Positions 43,735-53,989 of a DNA stretch of 64,000 nt are shown piece by piece. Positions within the stretch are counted from its first letter, which is position 1. Every line of letters begins with the position of its first letter. The translations under genes were made by a program, and so were the position numbers. The stretch is taken from positions 153,511,474 through 153,575,473 of the forward strand of contig CM041293.1 of NCBI GenBank assembly GCA_023052935.1. Direction: 5' to 3'. The notes beneath the pieces are model-generated. The model was not told where the DNA came from, made no database searches, and saw only the letters and a list, made by a program, of their open reading frames with translations. The DNA is from Piezodorus guildinii (taxonomy: Eukaryota > Arthropoda > Insecta > Hemiptera > Pentatomidae).

Positions 43735-44640
43735 TACTCAAAATTTCTCCCTTTAGCCTTGACACAGGCATCTAATCTCTGTGGCCAGTCATCTATAGCA
43801 GCATGCAGTGCTTCTTGAGGAAAGCGCTCAACTGCAGAGATTGTTTGAGGCGTTCCATGTTAGGGTTTGCTCTTTGGCATACGATCCTCTCTAGTTCGAA
43901 CAAAAGTCTGTAATCTACTGGGTTGAGATCAAGCTTTCCTGAGGGCCTAACCGAGTCAGAGAAGAACGCTGGAATGTCCTTTCGCAGCCACTACTGAGTT
44001 GACCTGGCCTTGCGAGCTGGAGTGTAATCATGATGGAAAACCCCCTGACTTCCAGCAGAGTATCATTTAGAGGGTTGACAAGAGGTTCCAAAATAACGTC
44101 CTGTTAGTTTTGAGTTTAGTTTTTTTTTATTAATAAAAAATTAAGGGTTTGGTGCCATAAAAGCAAACTCCTCACCAAACCATCACTGGTGATATTTTTC
44201 CACTTTTCTAATGACTTCCTGGGCTTCTTTAGAGCAATATGCGTACACACATTGGTGACTAAATTTTTCTTGGATTGTAAACATTTTCTCATCGCTAAAC
44301 AAAATCATTAGTTGAAATCCATAGTTGTAACGGCCAAGGAGCTCTTCACATCTATCCATTATACTTTGTTTTAGGTTGTCTTTAAACTTGCATTCTTCGA
44401 AACGCACCCATCTAAGGACACTTTCATTATGCGATACAGTGATTTGACAAATATTCCTATTTTCACAGACATGATTTGGTGTTTACGCATGGGATTTCTT
44501 CTGATTCGAGGAGCCTGTTCTCTCACTACATTTCCGTTCTTACATTGCGGGCCCGTTCGAGGTCTGTCACATACATATAGAGTCTCATTATTTCCATTTA
44601 TAAGCGGATACAGGAACATAGGCTGATACACAAAGGTTTC
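43735..44640 (-). pseudogene. mariner-type transposase, DD37D spacing, broken
   Basis: Pieces in order on the minus strand: RIRRNPMRKHQIMS and K-S-L-Y-R-I-M-K (DNA-binding part), then the frame 44183-44407 with RCEELLGRYNYGFQLMILFS-D-E-K (first catalytic D) and FSHQCVYAYCSKEAQEVIRK. After a damaged stretch comes HHDYTPARKARSTQ, a stop, then WLRKDIPAFF and LDLNPVDYRLL. From the D of H-H-D to the D of V-D-Y there are 37 residues. It ends LDACVKAKGRNFE and a stop at 43737. Several frameshifts and stops; inactive. Terminal inverted repeats were not found. Confidence 0.85.
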
Positions 44641-44659
44641 AGAGTTTGAAAATCTCTAA

Positions 44660-45580
44660 CCTACATTTTTGTGTAAGGTGACCACAGCTATTCGATTTTC
44701 TTGATTTTAAAGAAAAAGAAAAACTGAAGAATTATCTAAATAATACCAAAAGACATAAGCATGTTCAACTTTGGTAATAGTATTTATAGTAGAAGTAGGT
44801 ATATCGCAAAATCATTAAACTACTTATTATAAATAGAAACGTACGCTTCATTTAAGAATGCCGTATTTAGTATCAATTCTCTTTTATATATTATTCAGAA
44901 GTGGTATAGATCCTTAATACAATTATACTTATTTATTTCCGTACATAAAACAAATATTATAAACAGAATCAAATAAATATCCTTTAATGGTCTAGAATTC
45001 AATTTTGTTACGTTCTCATAACAGCAAAATTTTTTGTAAAATAATTTTTACTCTTAAAGTTTTAATTATTTAAAAGATGCCCTTTCTAGTTATTTTCCTT
45101 TTAGTTATTTGTTAATCGGCTTTTTATCGATCTACAGATTTTTTGATTTTTTTTTTTTATGATAATTACAGGAAAATTAGGTCTAATTGTTAAAAATTAG
45201 ATTTCACTATCTATCTTAATGATATGTATCTCTTTTTGTGGTTACCACAATATATATATATCTTTTAATATGTTCTATTAGTTAGTTAATTAAACCACAG
45301 TTTCAACGTTGAAATTAAAGTAAATATCCGTCTATTACGAATTTCGAAAAACCCCAAACATTCAAAATTGATGAGATTGCCTCTTTTCAAACCAACGATT
45401 TGTTTATTAAAAATACGAGTGTTTAAAATTGTTGAAGTGAAACAAATTGCTTTTCTGGATTTCAATTTCTTCCTCTTAAGCCTTTCTAAAGAGGGGATTA
45501 AAAATTATGTTCTTTGAATGAAATGACTAAAGGCTTATTTTTGCAACGACGATGTGATTATATTACGTCAATTAAATATT
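44660..45580. other. No recognised gene
   Basis: AT-rich; nothing recognised. Confidence 0.45.
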
Positions 45581-45581
45581 T

Positions 45582-46349
45582 ACTTTCACTCATCTATACA
45601 TGGAATATATATTTTTTTTTTTATATATTTATTTATGGAACTGTACAAAAAGTAATACAAGTAAATGAATATACATTAAAGTAAAATATTGCGATTGTGA
45701 AAGTTTTTAAATTTTAGTTTTCAACAAAAATATACGTTTTAGGGTCCCCTTGTAAAAATTGTATAAATTTCATACTTTAGGAGGGTATTTGCCTAGGTAG
45801 ATAAATACCTCAGAAGGTAGTTTAAGTTTTGAAAGGCCAGTATGTACTATCGCATATTTGTTTTTGCAATTGTTTTTTTATTCTTCTTTATTGTATAATA
45901 AAGGAGTTAATAAAAAAAGCTTAGCTACTTAACAAACTGTTGCATTAATTGTTTTATTTTATTTCTGTTTGTTGTACAAAAAGGAGATTAAAAAAAAAAA
46001 AAAAAACCTAGGTTGTGTAATTTCTGTAAGGCCTGAAATGTTGTTTTATTTGTTTTTGCAATTGATACATTTTATCCTTGTTTGTTGTACGATAAAGAAG
46101 ATGAGAAGCAGAAACAAATTAAAAAATGAAAAAGAGAAAAAAAATCTAAAGACATATACCTAACATGTTACAGCAACATTTTTTTTTTTTTTTAATAGAA
46201 AAAAATGGCTAAACAGAAAAGCCTCTTTGCACCATGAAGTTTGCACATTATTTCAAAAATTTTAACAATTTAATATAGATGCTTAATATACTGTTGCTAA
46301 AGTTTTCAGAAAATTTTTATCTTACACACTATATAGGTTGTAAATTACA
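45582..46349 (+). repeat. Repeat family A, left part split by a pogo insertion
   Basis: Starts TTTACTTTCACTCATCTATA and continues with AAAATATTGCGATTGTGAAA, ACATGTTACAGCAACATTTT and TAATATAGATGCTTAATATA. An unrelated segment (about 45755-46150) interrupts it. It breaks at 46349 and resumes at 48285. Confidence 0.7.
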
Positions 46350-46682
46350 GTAAACCTTCGTTTCAACGAACTCCAAGGGACCGAAAAATTCTCTGTTCGT
46401 TATAAAAGAATTTGTTATATCCGAAAAATATATTGTACGTATGTTATATGTCTTGGTATAAATTCAGGTTGGCTAAAAAAAATATTTTCAATACAGCAAT
46501 TCGCTTTCAGGCACATGTTATTTCGAAACTACAAAAGCATTAAAACTATGAACTATGTTCATATATTTATCTGTTTCACATTTTATATAATACTTAAGAT
46601 TAACATAAACCATCATTCAAAATACAAAAATTAAAAAGGGACTTACAATGTCAGAATCAGAGCAATTCATATAAAGTAGAAA

Positions 46683-46689
46683 TAATAAA

Positions 46690-46727
<38 letters not shown>
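46683..46727. repeat. TA microsatellite
   Basis: A TA run at the point where the transposase reading frame is lost. Confidence 0.9.
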
Positions 46728-46729
<2 letters not shown>

Positions 46730-46942
46730 TTATTTTTTTTGCACATCCCCATGAAGACGCAACGGAGGCATCGATTTTATCTTTATTAGCGATAATCGTT
46801 GATAGAGGAGACTTTGATATCCCGTATTTTTCCGCAATTTTCTATTTCGATTAAATTTTTTCTCCACTTCTTGGAGAATCGCCAACCTTGTATTTAAATC
46901 AATGGATTTTCTCTTGACATACTGTGCGGAGCGGAAGTGCAC
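46730..46942 (-). pseudogene. pogo-type transposase N-terminus (CENP-B HTH), frameshifted
   Basis: The frame starts KRKSIDLNTRLAILQEVEKK, the first helix of the CENP-B/Psq-type DNA-binding domain. After N-R-N-R the frame shifts. The other frame continues KIAEKYGISKSPLSTIIANK and DKIDAS, the recognition helix part. The sequence then runs into TA repeats, so the second DNA-binding helix-turn-helix and the DDE catalytic domain are gone. Confidence 0.85.
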
Positions 46943-47267
46943 TTAGAACGAAAAGCAAGACTGACTTGACCTCGTAGGAAACTCGAATTAAAGCAAGTAA
47001 TAAAAGCATTAAAAACTAGCTGAAACTCAAGAAAAAAGAAGCTGTCAGACTATGAATCGCAGAATTGAGCTGAATAGAAGGAAGAGGTAAGGATTTGGAC
47101 CGCTCTTTACTGAGAATAAAGATGTATTGTAATTTTTTCCTTCTTTATTTTTCGTAATAACCAAAAAAATTCATTTCTGAGGCCCACAAAAGTAGTTCGT
47201 TATAAGAGAATATTTCGTTATAAATGAGGAAAAAGCATAGTTTTCTATTCATTTTTCAAGGGACCGT

Positions 47268-48203
47268 GCTGATGATACAGCATTGTATACATCATCATAT
47301 CGCATCGATACAATAGTGAATCGCCTTCAACTATATTTTAAAAAATTTCACAAATATTGCATAAAATGGAAATTGAAAATTAATCCCACCAAATCTGAAG
47401 CAATTCTTTTCAGTAAACGTCGCCCACAAATAAACCACCAAATCAAGATAAATTCAGCTCTCATCCCTTGGTCAAAATCCGTACAGTACCTAGGCATAAC
47501 ATTAGACAAATCTCTTACGTTCACAGACCATATCAATAGAAAAACTGATAAAGCCAAAAAATTAATATTTAAAATGTTTCCATACTTCAACAGAAAATCC
47601 CATTTGAGCTCTCATAACAAATTAATAATATACAAATCAGTTATTCGCCCGTTAATTACATACGCCTCGCCAGTCTGGAGCTCAACCTGCTTAACTAACT
47701 ACCAAAAACTTGAAATAATTCAAAATCTATCATCTATAATTAATAATTACCCCCGCTATACTAAAATATCATCTATGCTCCAGGACTTACAGCTTCCAAC
47801 AATTAAACATTTTGTCCATACTCAAACAGCTTCTTACTTCAGTAAAACACCAGTCTCCAAAAATCCATTAATAAAGAAAATCGGTAACTATAATAAAGCA
47901 TCTCTAAAACGCTACACTCATAAAAGAACTAAACATGTGTTACTAACTTAAGCTAGTTTATTTTAATTTCTAATTTTATGTTATCAACTGTGTTATCTGT
48001 TTTTATTAGTAGGTTTTTGTATAATTTTTCCTACAACATTATATAATCACAATTTAATTTTACCACTGTTTATAGATTAGATAATTAGATTATAACTACC
48101 AAATGAACCAAACATTTGATGTTTGTAAGGATGTCTCATCCGCAATCATTTATAAATATTTTGTCAATATGTAAAAATGTAAATAAAGTTTATTTTCTTT
48201 CTC
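47268..48203 (+). mobile_element. 5'-truncated LINE with 13-bp target duplication
   Basis: Flanked by TTCAAGGGACCGT at 47255-47267 and 48204-48216. The insertion therefore split a word of the pogo transposon. It begins inside the catalytic YADD motif (A-D-D-T-A-L-Y-T-S-S) and is open from before 47283 to the stop at 47951: WKLKINPTKSEAILFSKRRP, KSVQYLGITLDKSLTFTDHI, ITYASPVWSS. The 3' UTR ends at TGTAAATAAAGTTTATTTTC. It is the same family as 398-1474 and less damaged. Confidence 0.92.
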
Positions 48204-48284
48204 TTCAAGGGACCGTAACGATATTTCGTTATAAACGGGTGTTTGTTTTAACCGTGTTCGTTAAAAAGAGGGTATACTGTTGTA

Positions 48285-48446
48285 ATAAAGAGTAACGAAG
48301 AATGATAAAGTGATTGTTGTAGAAACATATGTTTCCATCTAAAATCAATGTAATTCTTTTATATTTTATCATCTCTGACTTTTATTAAAAGCACTTAAAT
48401 TGATTTTAACAACGGAGTTAAGTGGGTCGTATACTGTCGCACCAAA
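48285..48446 (+). repeat. Repeat family A, right part after the pogo insertion
   Basis: AAAGAGTAACGAAGAATGAT and TAGAAACATATGTTTCCATC continue the family where 46349 broke off. AACAACGGAGTTAAGTGGGT and CGCACCAAAA are the diverged end. Confidence 0.75.
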
Positions 48447-48449
48447 AGT

Positions 48450-49745
48450 TCATTATTGCCGATCAATATGCATATGCATTCCGAATATTTTTATGAAAAA
48501 GAACGACAGAGGCTAATACATTCATAAATAATATATTTTTTACGTTGCTACATCTTTCTGTACTTACGGTGGACATGTTTGCAAAGAGTATTTTTAGTAT
48601 GCTATTACTTTTTTCATCGGGTTCATGTCGGAAACAGTTGACATGTAATATTTTTTCTGAAAATTTACGAAGTCCCCTATGCCTTACATGCTCATTTAAC
48701 TAGCGTGTTTCGAAGCTGAGTTACTATCGTGCTCTGAGCTAGAACATTGGACTGATAAAATTTACAATTTATCGATATTATTTTTAATCCTTTCAACACG
48801 CGACCGTACTTTTCGCGAAATAAACCATGCATTTTCTCGTCGGTAATTAAAGGTGACAATACATGAAGCATTAGCGTGGGCCTGAATAAACGGCATGCAA
48901 TTAATTCTGGAGTTTCGTTTTTCCACAACTTGGCCTCATTGGTTTGATTGTTATCTCTAATAATTATTTACGGAACATGACATTCGTCGTTTTGGTAACA
49001 TAAGTGCTACTCCGTTACACCTCGGCGTATAATGAAAATACAACACGAAAATTAAGTGTATGATAGACAAGGAAGTCGGCCAGTGTAAATGACACCTGAA
49101 GCTATTTATTTGATATATTTCCGTGTTTTATAAGCCTGGCTAGAACTACAAACTTAGGCTTTCATTCTACATCGAAATCGGATTTATACTAAATTCTAAC
49201 TGTTACTGGTTCGCTCAACTTTCATTGTCAAAATCATTTGCAAAATTAGAAACTACGATTGCATGCTGTATTGTCTTATCGAAATTCGATGTTAATAGTA
49301 CCCTGTATATCATCCATTCAAACCCAGTTTAAGACTTCAAGATTTCAACTATCCAAGTTCTAAACCTAAAGTTAGGTTCTGAAAGTTGTAAGAAGCCACC
49401 GAAATCCTTATTTAAACTAAATTAATTTTATGCCAATTTTTAAATTGTAAAAGTCAAACTGCATTAGTAAATGTTGATTAAAATGTATTTTAATAAGGTT
49501 TTACAATTTTTTTTAATGTTATATCGTTGAAGTGATTATGCTTTTCAAAGTAATTAAATAAATGAATATTATTAATTAAATAAAAGGCCTCAATGAACCC
49601 TAAGTTTCCATGATGATATCCACTATAACTTTAAAAATTATTTTTCACTAAGTCCCATTTTAAGTTAAGTCTTCCAATTTTTTTCTCGATTCAACACACA
49701 GAAATACCTTAACCTTAAAACCATTTCACTATAATAAAATACAAA
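48450..49745. other. Single-copy-looking sequence without a recognised gene
   Basis: No repeat partner in the window. Higher complexity at 48470-49010, with POU/homeodomain-like words (ATGCATATGCATT at 48470). The minus frame 48692-48928 is not recognised. Confidence 0.35.
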
Positions 49746-49749
49746 CATA

Positions 49750-49885
49750 CAGATATAGACTTAATGCATTACACTGATGACACATCTGTGTTATCCATGA
49801 ATAACGATCCGGGTGCTGCTCCCAAATTCTACAGAACCTTATATGAGCTATTGAAGAAGAGCGAAAAAACTCGAGAATTAAAAAA
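49750..49885 (+). pseudogene. Jockey-like LINE RT fragment around the catalytic motif
   Basis: Reads HYTDDTSVLSMNNDPGAAPK and then YRTLYELLKK. It aligns with YADDTCVLSVNNDPVVASR in the large Jockey LINE at the right end. Alanine of the YADD box is replaced by threonine. Only about 45 codons remain. Confidence 0.8.
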
Positions 49886-50092
49886 AATTATCAAATAAAT
49901 ATTTACAGTTGTTAAATATAAATAGTTAGTTAACAACAATCATTATTGAATAATCTTACAATCTTTCCTAATTTGGACCTTAATAGTGGTGAAAGATAAC
50001 ATTCATACTACATTCTATACAATATTTACATAGCAATACAATTATAATAAAATATTATTGTGGATGTAATTAGTTGACCGTTGAGAATTACT

Positions 50093-50701
50093 GGAAGGAA
50101 TTAGTCCGGGTGGCGGTCATTAAATGAAACAACTAAATAGTTTCAACTATTTTATTGTTTGCCAACGTTTCGACCCCCTTTGTGGGTCATCATCAGGGCT
50201 AAAAAGATACAAAAGAATATAATTTCAATGACATTACATACAATATTATATAACCTATTTAGCTAGAGAACGTCGGTATTGAAAAAATAACAGAAGTACT
50301 GTATATGTAAAAAAAGAAAAAAAACTTAATTAAAATACAATGACCATATTACAATAATGAAAGTGTTATACAGAAAAAATAAAAATGTTCACTAAACAAA
50401 ATTTACACAGGTATCAATAATTTACATGAAATATGAAATATAAAAATATGAAGTAGAGTGGAGATACGTACCGCATGGTGGGAGAATGGAAACTAGGTAC
50501 TGTTTGGTAGATAGGGGGTAGGTAGGATGGAAAATACGTAGGAAAAGGTGGAATGGAAAATACGTACTGATTTATGGACAGGGCCTGACAACAATGACTA
50601 AAATTCTTAATACTACCATACAAAGAATCAATGAAATTTAACTTATGATTATAATAATGATACAGGATAAAAAATTATGATTTAATTCTTGAAATATCAC
50701 C
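50093..50701 (-). repeat. Left inverted terminal repeat of the Penelope-like element
   Basis: 609 bases that match the complement of 51829-52438 almost perfectly. From outside inwards: a CGGTCAT motif, the hammerhead, an AT-rich stretch and a pyrimidine-rich segment. The frame at 50414-50623 on the minus strand is identical to the one at 51907-52116 on the plus strand because the arms are the same. It is probably not a gene. Confidence 0.95.
50158..50202 (-). ncRNA. Hammerhead-like ribozyme motif, left terminal repeat
   Basis: The minus strand reads TTAGCCCTGATGATGACCCA, CAAAGGGGGTC, GAAACGTTGGC. Stem II is GACCC with GGGTC, the core boxes are intact, GTT is the cleavage triplet and GCC/GGC closes stem I. 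Stem III is only AC/GT. Confidence 0.72.
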
Positions 50702-51079
50702 TATATAATAGTAAGAACAGTGATGGAAGATGTATATGGAGAAAAACTGACTGTACCTCCCAACTTAATCATCCCTAATTCTGTTTTAGGTATCCAAAGA
50801 TAACAGGGTGGAAAAAATAATAATGGAACATTGTAAAATACATTAAAGGACAAATCTTACAGGTTGATAAAAAAAAATTAAATAAACATAAATACAAGTT
50901 GGAATAAATTGAATAGTGAAGACATTTAGAAAATTTTAAATACATAAACAAAACAAAATAAATACATATATAGAATTATATGGATACCTAAAATAGATTT
51001 AAAAATATTAATAAAAACCAACAAACAATAATAATGAAAAACAAAACAATATATATGGTGGGATAGACATAGAAAATAT

Positions 51080-51822
51080 GCTACTTAATAGAGTTTAATA
51101 TGTGGCTATATGTGGAGGAAATGCATTGTTTATCGGTTTTGTGGTTAACAGGATTGGATTGGAGGTGGATGTGGACGGATTCAGCGATTAGTCTTTTCTT
51201 ATGGTTTGGAACATAATCTAAAATGGAGCAGTCGTCAAAGTTAAAGGAATGATTGAAATGTATGGAGTGTTCAGAAAGTTTTGAGGCTAGAGGGTTTCGA
51301 GAGGATACGGAGAGTTTATCTTGCGATATTCTGGTTTTTAGGTAATTTTTGGTTTTTCCTACATAGGATACATCACAATCTGAACATGAAATTTTAAAAA
51401 CAATATTGGAACGATATATAGGAGTGATCGGGTCTTTTGTATTGGTAAAAAGGTGAGAAAGCTTGTTCTGGGTCTTTAGTCCTAGTTTTAAGGAAGGTAA
51501 GGAAAATTTAAGGATTTTTTTTTATATTTTCAGAAAGGTGCGGAATGTAAGGTAGGGATCTATATAAAAATATCATGGGTGCATCATGGTCGGGAATTGT
51601 AGGGGAAGTAACGGTGGTTTTTGTGTTATAAGAATCTATAAGGTTTTTAATGACTTTTTTTGGGAAGCTGTTTAAGGTTAGTATTTTTTTAATACGTTCG
51701 ATATTATCAGGATGGTACTTTGGATCAGACAAGGATAGGCAACGGTGGACGAGATTTTTGGCAACATTTAATTTCTGATGATATGGGTGTTGGGAGAAGA
51801 AAGAGAAGAAGTCTCCCCTATA
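51080..51822 (-). pseudogene. Penelope-like RT C-terminus plus GIY-YIG endonuclease
   Basis: Open from the inner edge of the right terminal repeat: DFFSFFSQHPYHQKLNVAKN, then LVHRCLSLSDPKYHPDNIER and LYRSLPYIPHLSENIK, the end of a Penelope-type RT and linker. A run of nine T on the plus strand (51515-51523) has one base too many and shifts the frame. The next frame reads LGLKTQNKLSHLFT, then KISCSDCDVSYVGKTKNYLK, the V-S-Y-V-G-K-T core of a GIY-YIG nuclease, with R-I-A-type R in KTRISQD and the glutamate in RLIAESVHI. It stops at about 51080. The catalytic part of the RT is missing. Confidence 0.9.
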
Positions 51823-51828
51823 TAATAG

Positions 51829-52438
51829 GGTGATATTTCAAGAATTAAATCATAATTTTTTATCCTGTATCATTATTATAATCATAAGTTAAATTTCATT
51901 GATTCTTTGTATGGTAGTATTAAGAATTTTAGTCATTGTTGTCAGGCCCTGTCCATAAATCAGTACGTATTTTCCATTCCACCTTTTCCTACGTATTTTC
52001 CATCCTACCTACCCCCTATCTACCAAACAGTACCTAGTTTCCATTCTCCCACCATGCGGTACGTATCTCCACTCTACTTCATATTTTTATATTTCATATT
52101 TCATGTAAATTATTGATACCTGTGTAAATTTTGTTTAGTGAACATTTTTATTTTTTCTGTATAACACTTTCATTATTGTAATATGGTCATTGTATTTTAA
52201 TTAAGTTTTTTTTTCTTTTTTTACATATACAGTTCTTCTGTTATTTTTTCAATACCGACGTTCTCTAGCTAAATAGGTTATATAATATTGTATGTAATGT
52301 CATTGAAATTATATTCTTTTGTATCTTTTTAGCCCTGATGATGACCCACAAAGGGGGTCGAAACGTTTGCAAACAATAAAATAGTTGAAACTATTTAGTT
52401 GTTTCATTTAATGACCGCCACCCGGACTAATTCCTTCC
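51829..52438 (+). repeat. Right inverted terminal repeat of the Penelope-like element
   Basis: Mirror of 50093-50701. It joins the coding part at the point where the RT frame begins, as expected for a 5'-truncated copy with an inverted terminal repeat. Confidence 0.95.
52328..52372 (+). ncRNA. Hammerhead-like ribozyme motif, right terminal repeat
   Basis: Same as the left motif except that GTTGGC has become GTTTGC, which weakens the stem I closing pairs. CTGATGA and GAAAC are intact. Confidence 0.65.
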
Positions 52439-52529
52439 TATAATAAAATATATATACAATAAAGAATCAATAAAATATTTACAAAGTCCAGAAATCACTC
52501 ATACCTATATACACATACCTACATCTATA

Positions 52530-53250
52530 CATCACATTGAGGGGAGAAGCTAGTAGCCAGTGCTAGAGAACTCCAATATATACATATTTACAAGAGGTCG
52601 CAGGGCCACTGCCGTTTCAACCTTCTTATCTAGGAAGATGGTAAGGGTGTGTGGAGCTGGATAGGGATTGAGCTAGAGGATTGGGGTGATGGATAATGTT
52701 CTGATAGAATTAGGAGACTTTTGATGGAATAAAATCTAAAATAAATGGAATATTTAGGTCATAGTGTAAGGTATGGTTAGTGACATAATAAGGAGAATTT
52801 ACTATTGTTCGGAGGACTTTGGATTAAAAGGATTGAATGCGTTTGATGTTAGAACGTTTAGCTGTCCCCCACATTTCAAGTCCGTAGGTCCAGATAGGCT
52901 TCAGTATTGTCTTGTAGATTAATAATTTGTTGTCAACTGTAATCTCAGATATTCTGTTGACTAATCGGTATAACTGTCCGAATCGTCGCTGGAGTTATTT
53001 TCTTTTAAGTCTTGTGTGTGGGTTCCATGTCAATCTTTTGTCTAATAGTGAGCCAAAGCACAGGACTATATCTGAAGGAGGAATTGGTATTGGGTTGAAA
53101 TAAACTGGCGGACAAGATTTTCGCCTGAGAGTGAATGTTATGTGTTTACGTTTGGCTTCGTTCACTTTTATACACCATTTCGGTATGACAAAGGATTTTA
53201 ATTCAATAATGATATATATATGAATCAGTAATACATTAGTGAATTTCAAT
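52530..53250 (-). pseudogene. Jockey-like LINE RT 3' part
   Basis: The frame 52995-53249 has KHITFTLRRKSCPPVYFNPI and LLDKRLTWNPHTRLKRK, followed after breaks by K-P-I-W-T-Y-G-L-E-M-W-G and NIKRIQSFQSKVLRTIV (about 52900-52800). It is the same type as 60618-61151 (LDKRLTWNPHTRLKRQ) but clearly diverged. It lies next to the Penelope-like element. Confidence 0.85.
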
Positions 53251-53289
53251 TATACTAGGATTGCAATTATTCTATTTGTTTATTAGTAA

Positions 53290-53845
53290 TTCCTAAAAAA
53301 TAAAATAAACACATTGGAAATATACTAACTTTTAATACCTCTATTATCCATGTCTTGGTTTTCAATATTTATTGACTATACTACCTTACAATTTTTACTA
53401 AACATATTAGAAATTGTTATATGCATTTTAGTTCCAGGGCTGAGGAAGTATTCCATAATTCATGGTAGTCGGTGTGCTCGCTTTTAAAGGCTTTAAAACT
53501 CATTACTTTTCACGCTTAACGAAGTGTGTTCACTTTTCTATATCATATTTCCCTGAGGCTCTTTTGATAAAGGAAATCCCATACGCCCTGTCTTGGCAGG
53601 CAGGCTATATGATAGCGTTGTGGCAATATGCGTTATTAAACCAGACTTTCATATAGAATTATTACGCAAACGGCGAATATAATCCGCGCTATAATTACAA
53701 ATTAATTTATAATGCTGAGTTACTTTAAATTTGTTTTAATACTTCTTTCTCCGTATGCCTTTCTTAGCGGATTGATAATTTTATTTATTATACTATTAGC
53801 GGATAGCTGTCAAAAAATATGAGAAAGTACTGAAAAGCATATTTA
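53290..53845. other. Single-copy-looking block
   Basis: 53450-53720 has balanced composition and no repeat partner. The plus frame 53462-53656 is not recognised. It may be regulatory or a lost coding remnant. Confidence 0.3.
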
Positions 53846-53847
53846 CT

Positions 53848-53882
53848 GTCCAACTTTTTGGGCCCTTCTTCAGTGCTAAAAA
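53848..53882 (-). ncRNA. Strongly degenerate hammerhead-like relic
   Basis: The minus strand reads TTTTTAGCACTGAAGAAGGG then CCCAAAAAGTTGGAC. CTGAAGA and the following stem are kept, but GAAAC has become CAAAAAGTTGG. Not expected to function. Confidence 0.35.
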
Positions 53883-53989
53883 GATAAAAACATACAATTT
53901 ATGAGTTAAAATAAATTACCACAAAAATCAATAGAAAAAACAAACAATAAAGATTAGAGATTAGTGAGTTAATGAATGTTAAGAAAAAA

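Larger units (their letters stand above)
46350..48284. mobile_element. pogo/Tigger-type transposon with nested LINE
   Basis: The ends are CAGTAAACCTTCGTTTCAAC then GAAC on the left, and on the right the complement reads CAGTATACCCTCTTTTTAAC then GAAC. Both start with CAGT and share the CCTC/TTCG..AACGAAC pattern usual in pogo/Tigger elements. Subterminal repeats of CGTTATAA-type words and the word AAGGGACCG occur near both ends. TA precedes the left end. The interior holds a CENP-B-like DNA-binding region, a TA microsatellite and a LINE insertion. Confidence 0.8.
50056..52438 (-). mobile_element. Penelope-like element with inverted terminal repeats and hammerheads
   Basis: Two inverted, nearly identical terminal repeats (50093-50701 and 51829-52438) surround a 1.1-kb core that encodes the end of a Penelope-type RT and a GIY-YIG nuclease on the minus strand. 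A 37-base extension (50056-50092) lies outside the left repeat. TATAATAAAATAT occurs directly outside at 50043-50055 and 52439-52451, a 13-bp target duplication. Each terminal repeat has an outward-facing hammerhead-like motif. Penelope-like elements are known for terminal repeats in either orientation, one-sided extensions, 5' truncation and hammerheads, so the class assignment is strong. Confidence 0.92.

Noticed and set aside
50414..50623. Identical 69-codon frames on opposite strands (also 51907-52116).
   Set aside because: They are the two inverted terminal repeats of one element. Identity of the peptide follows from identity of the arms and gives no evidence of a gene.
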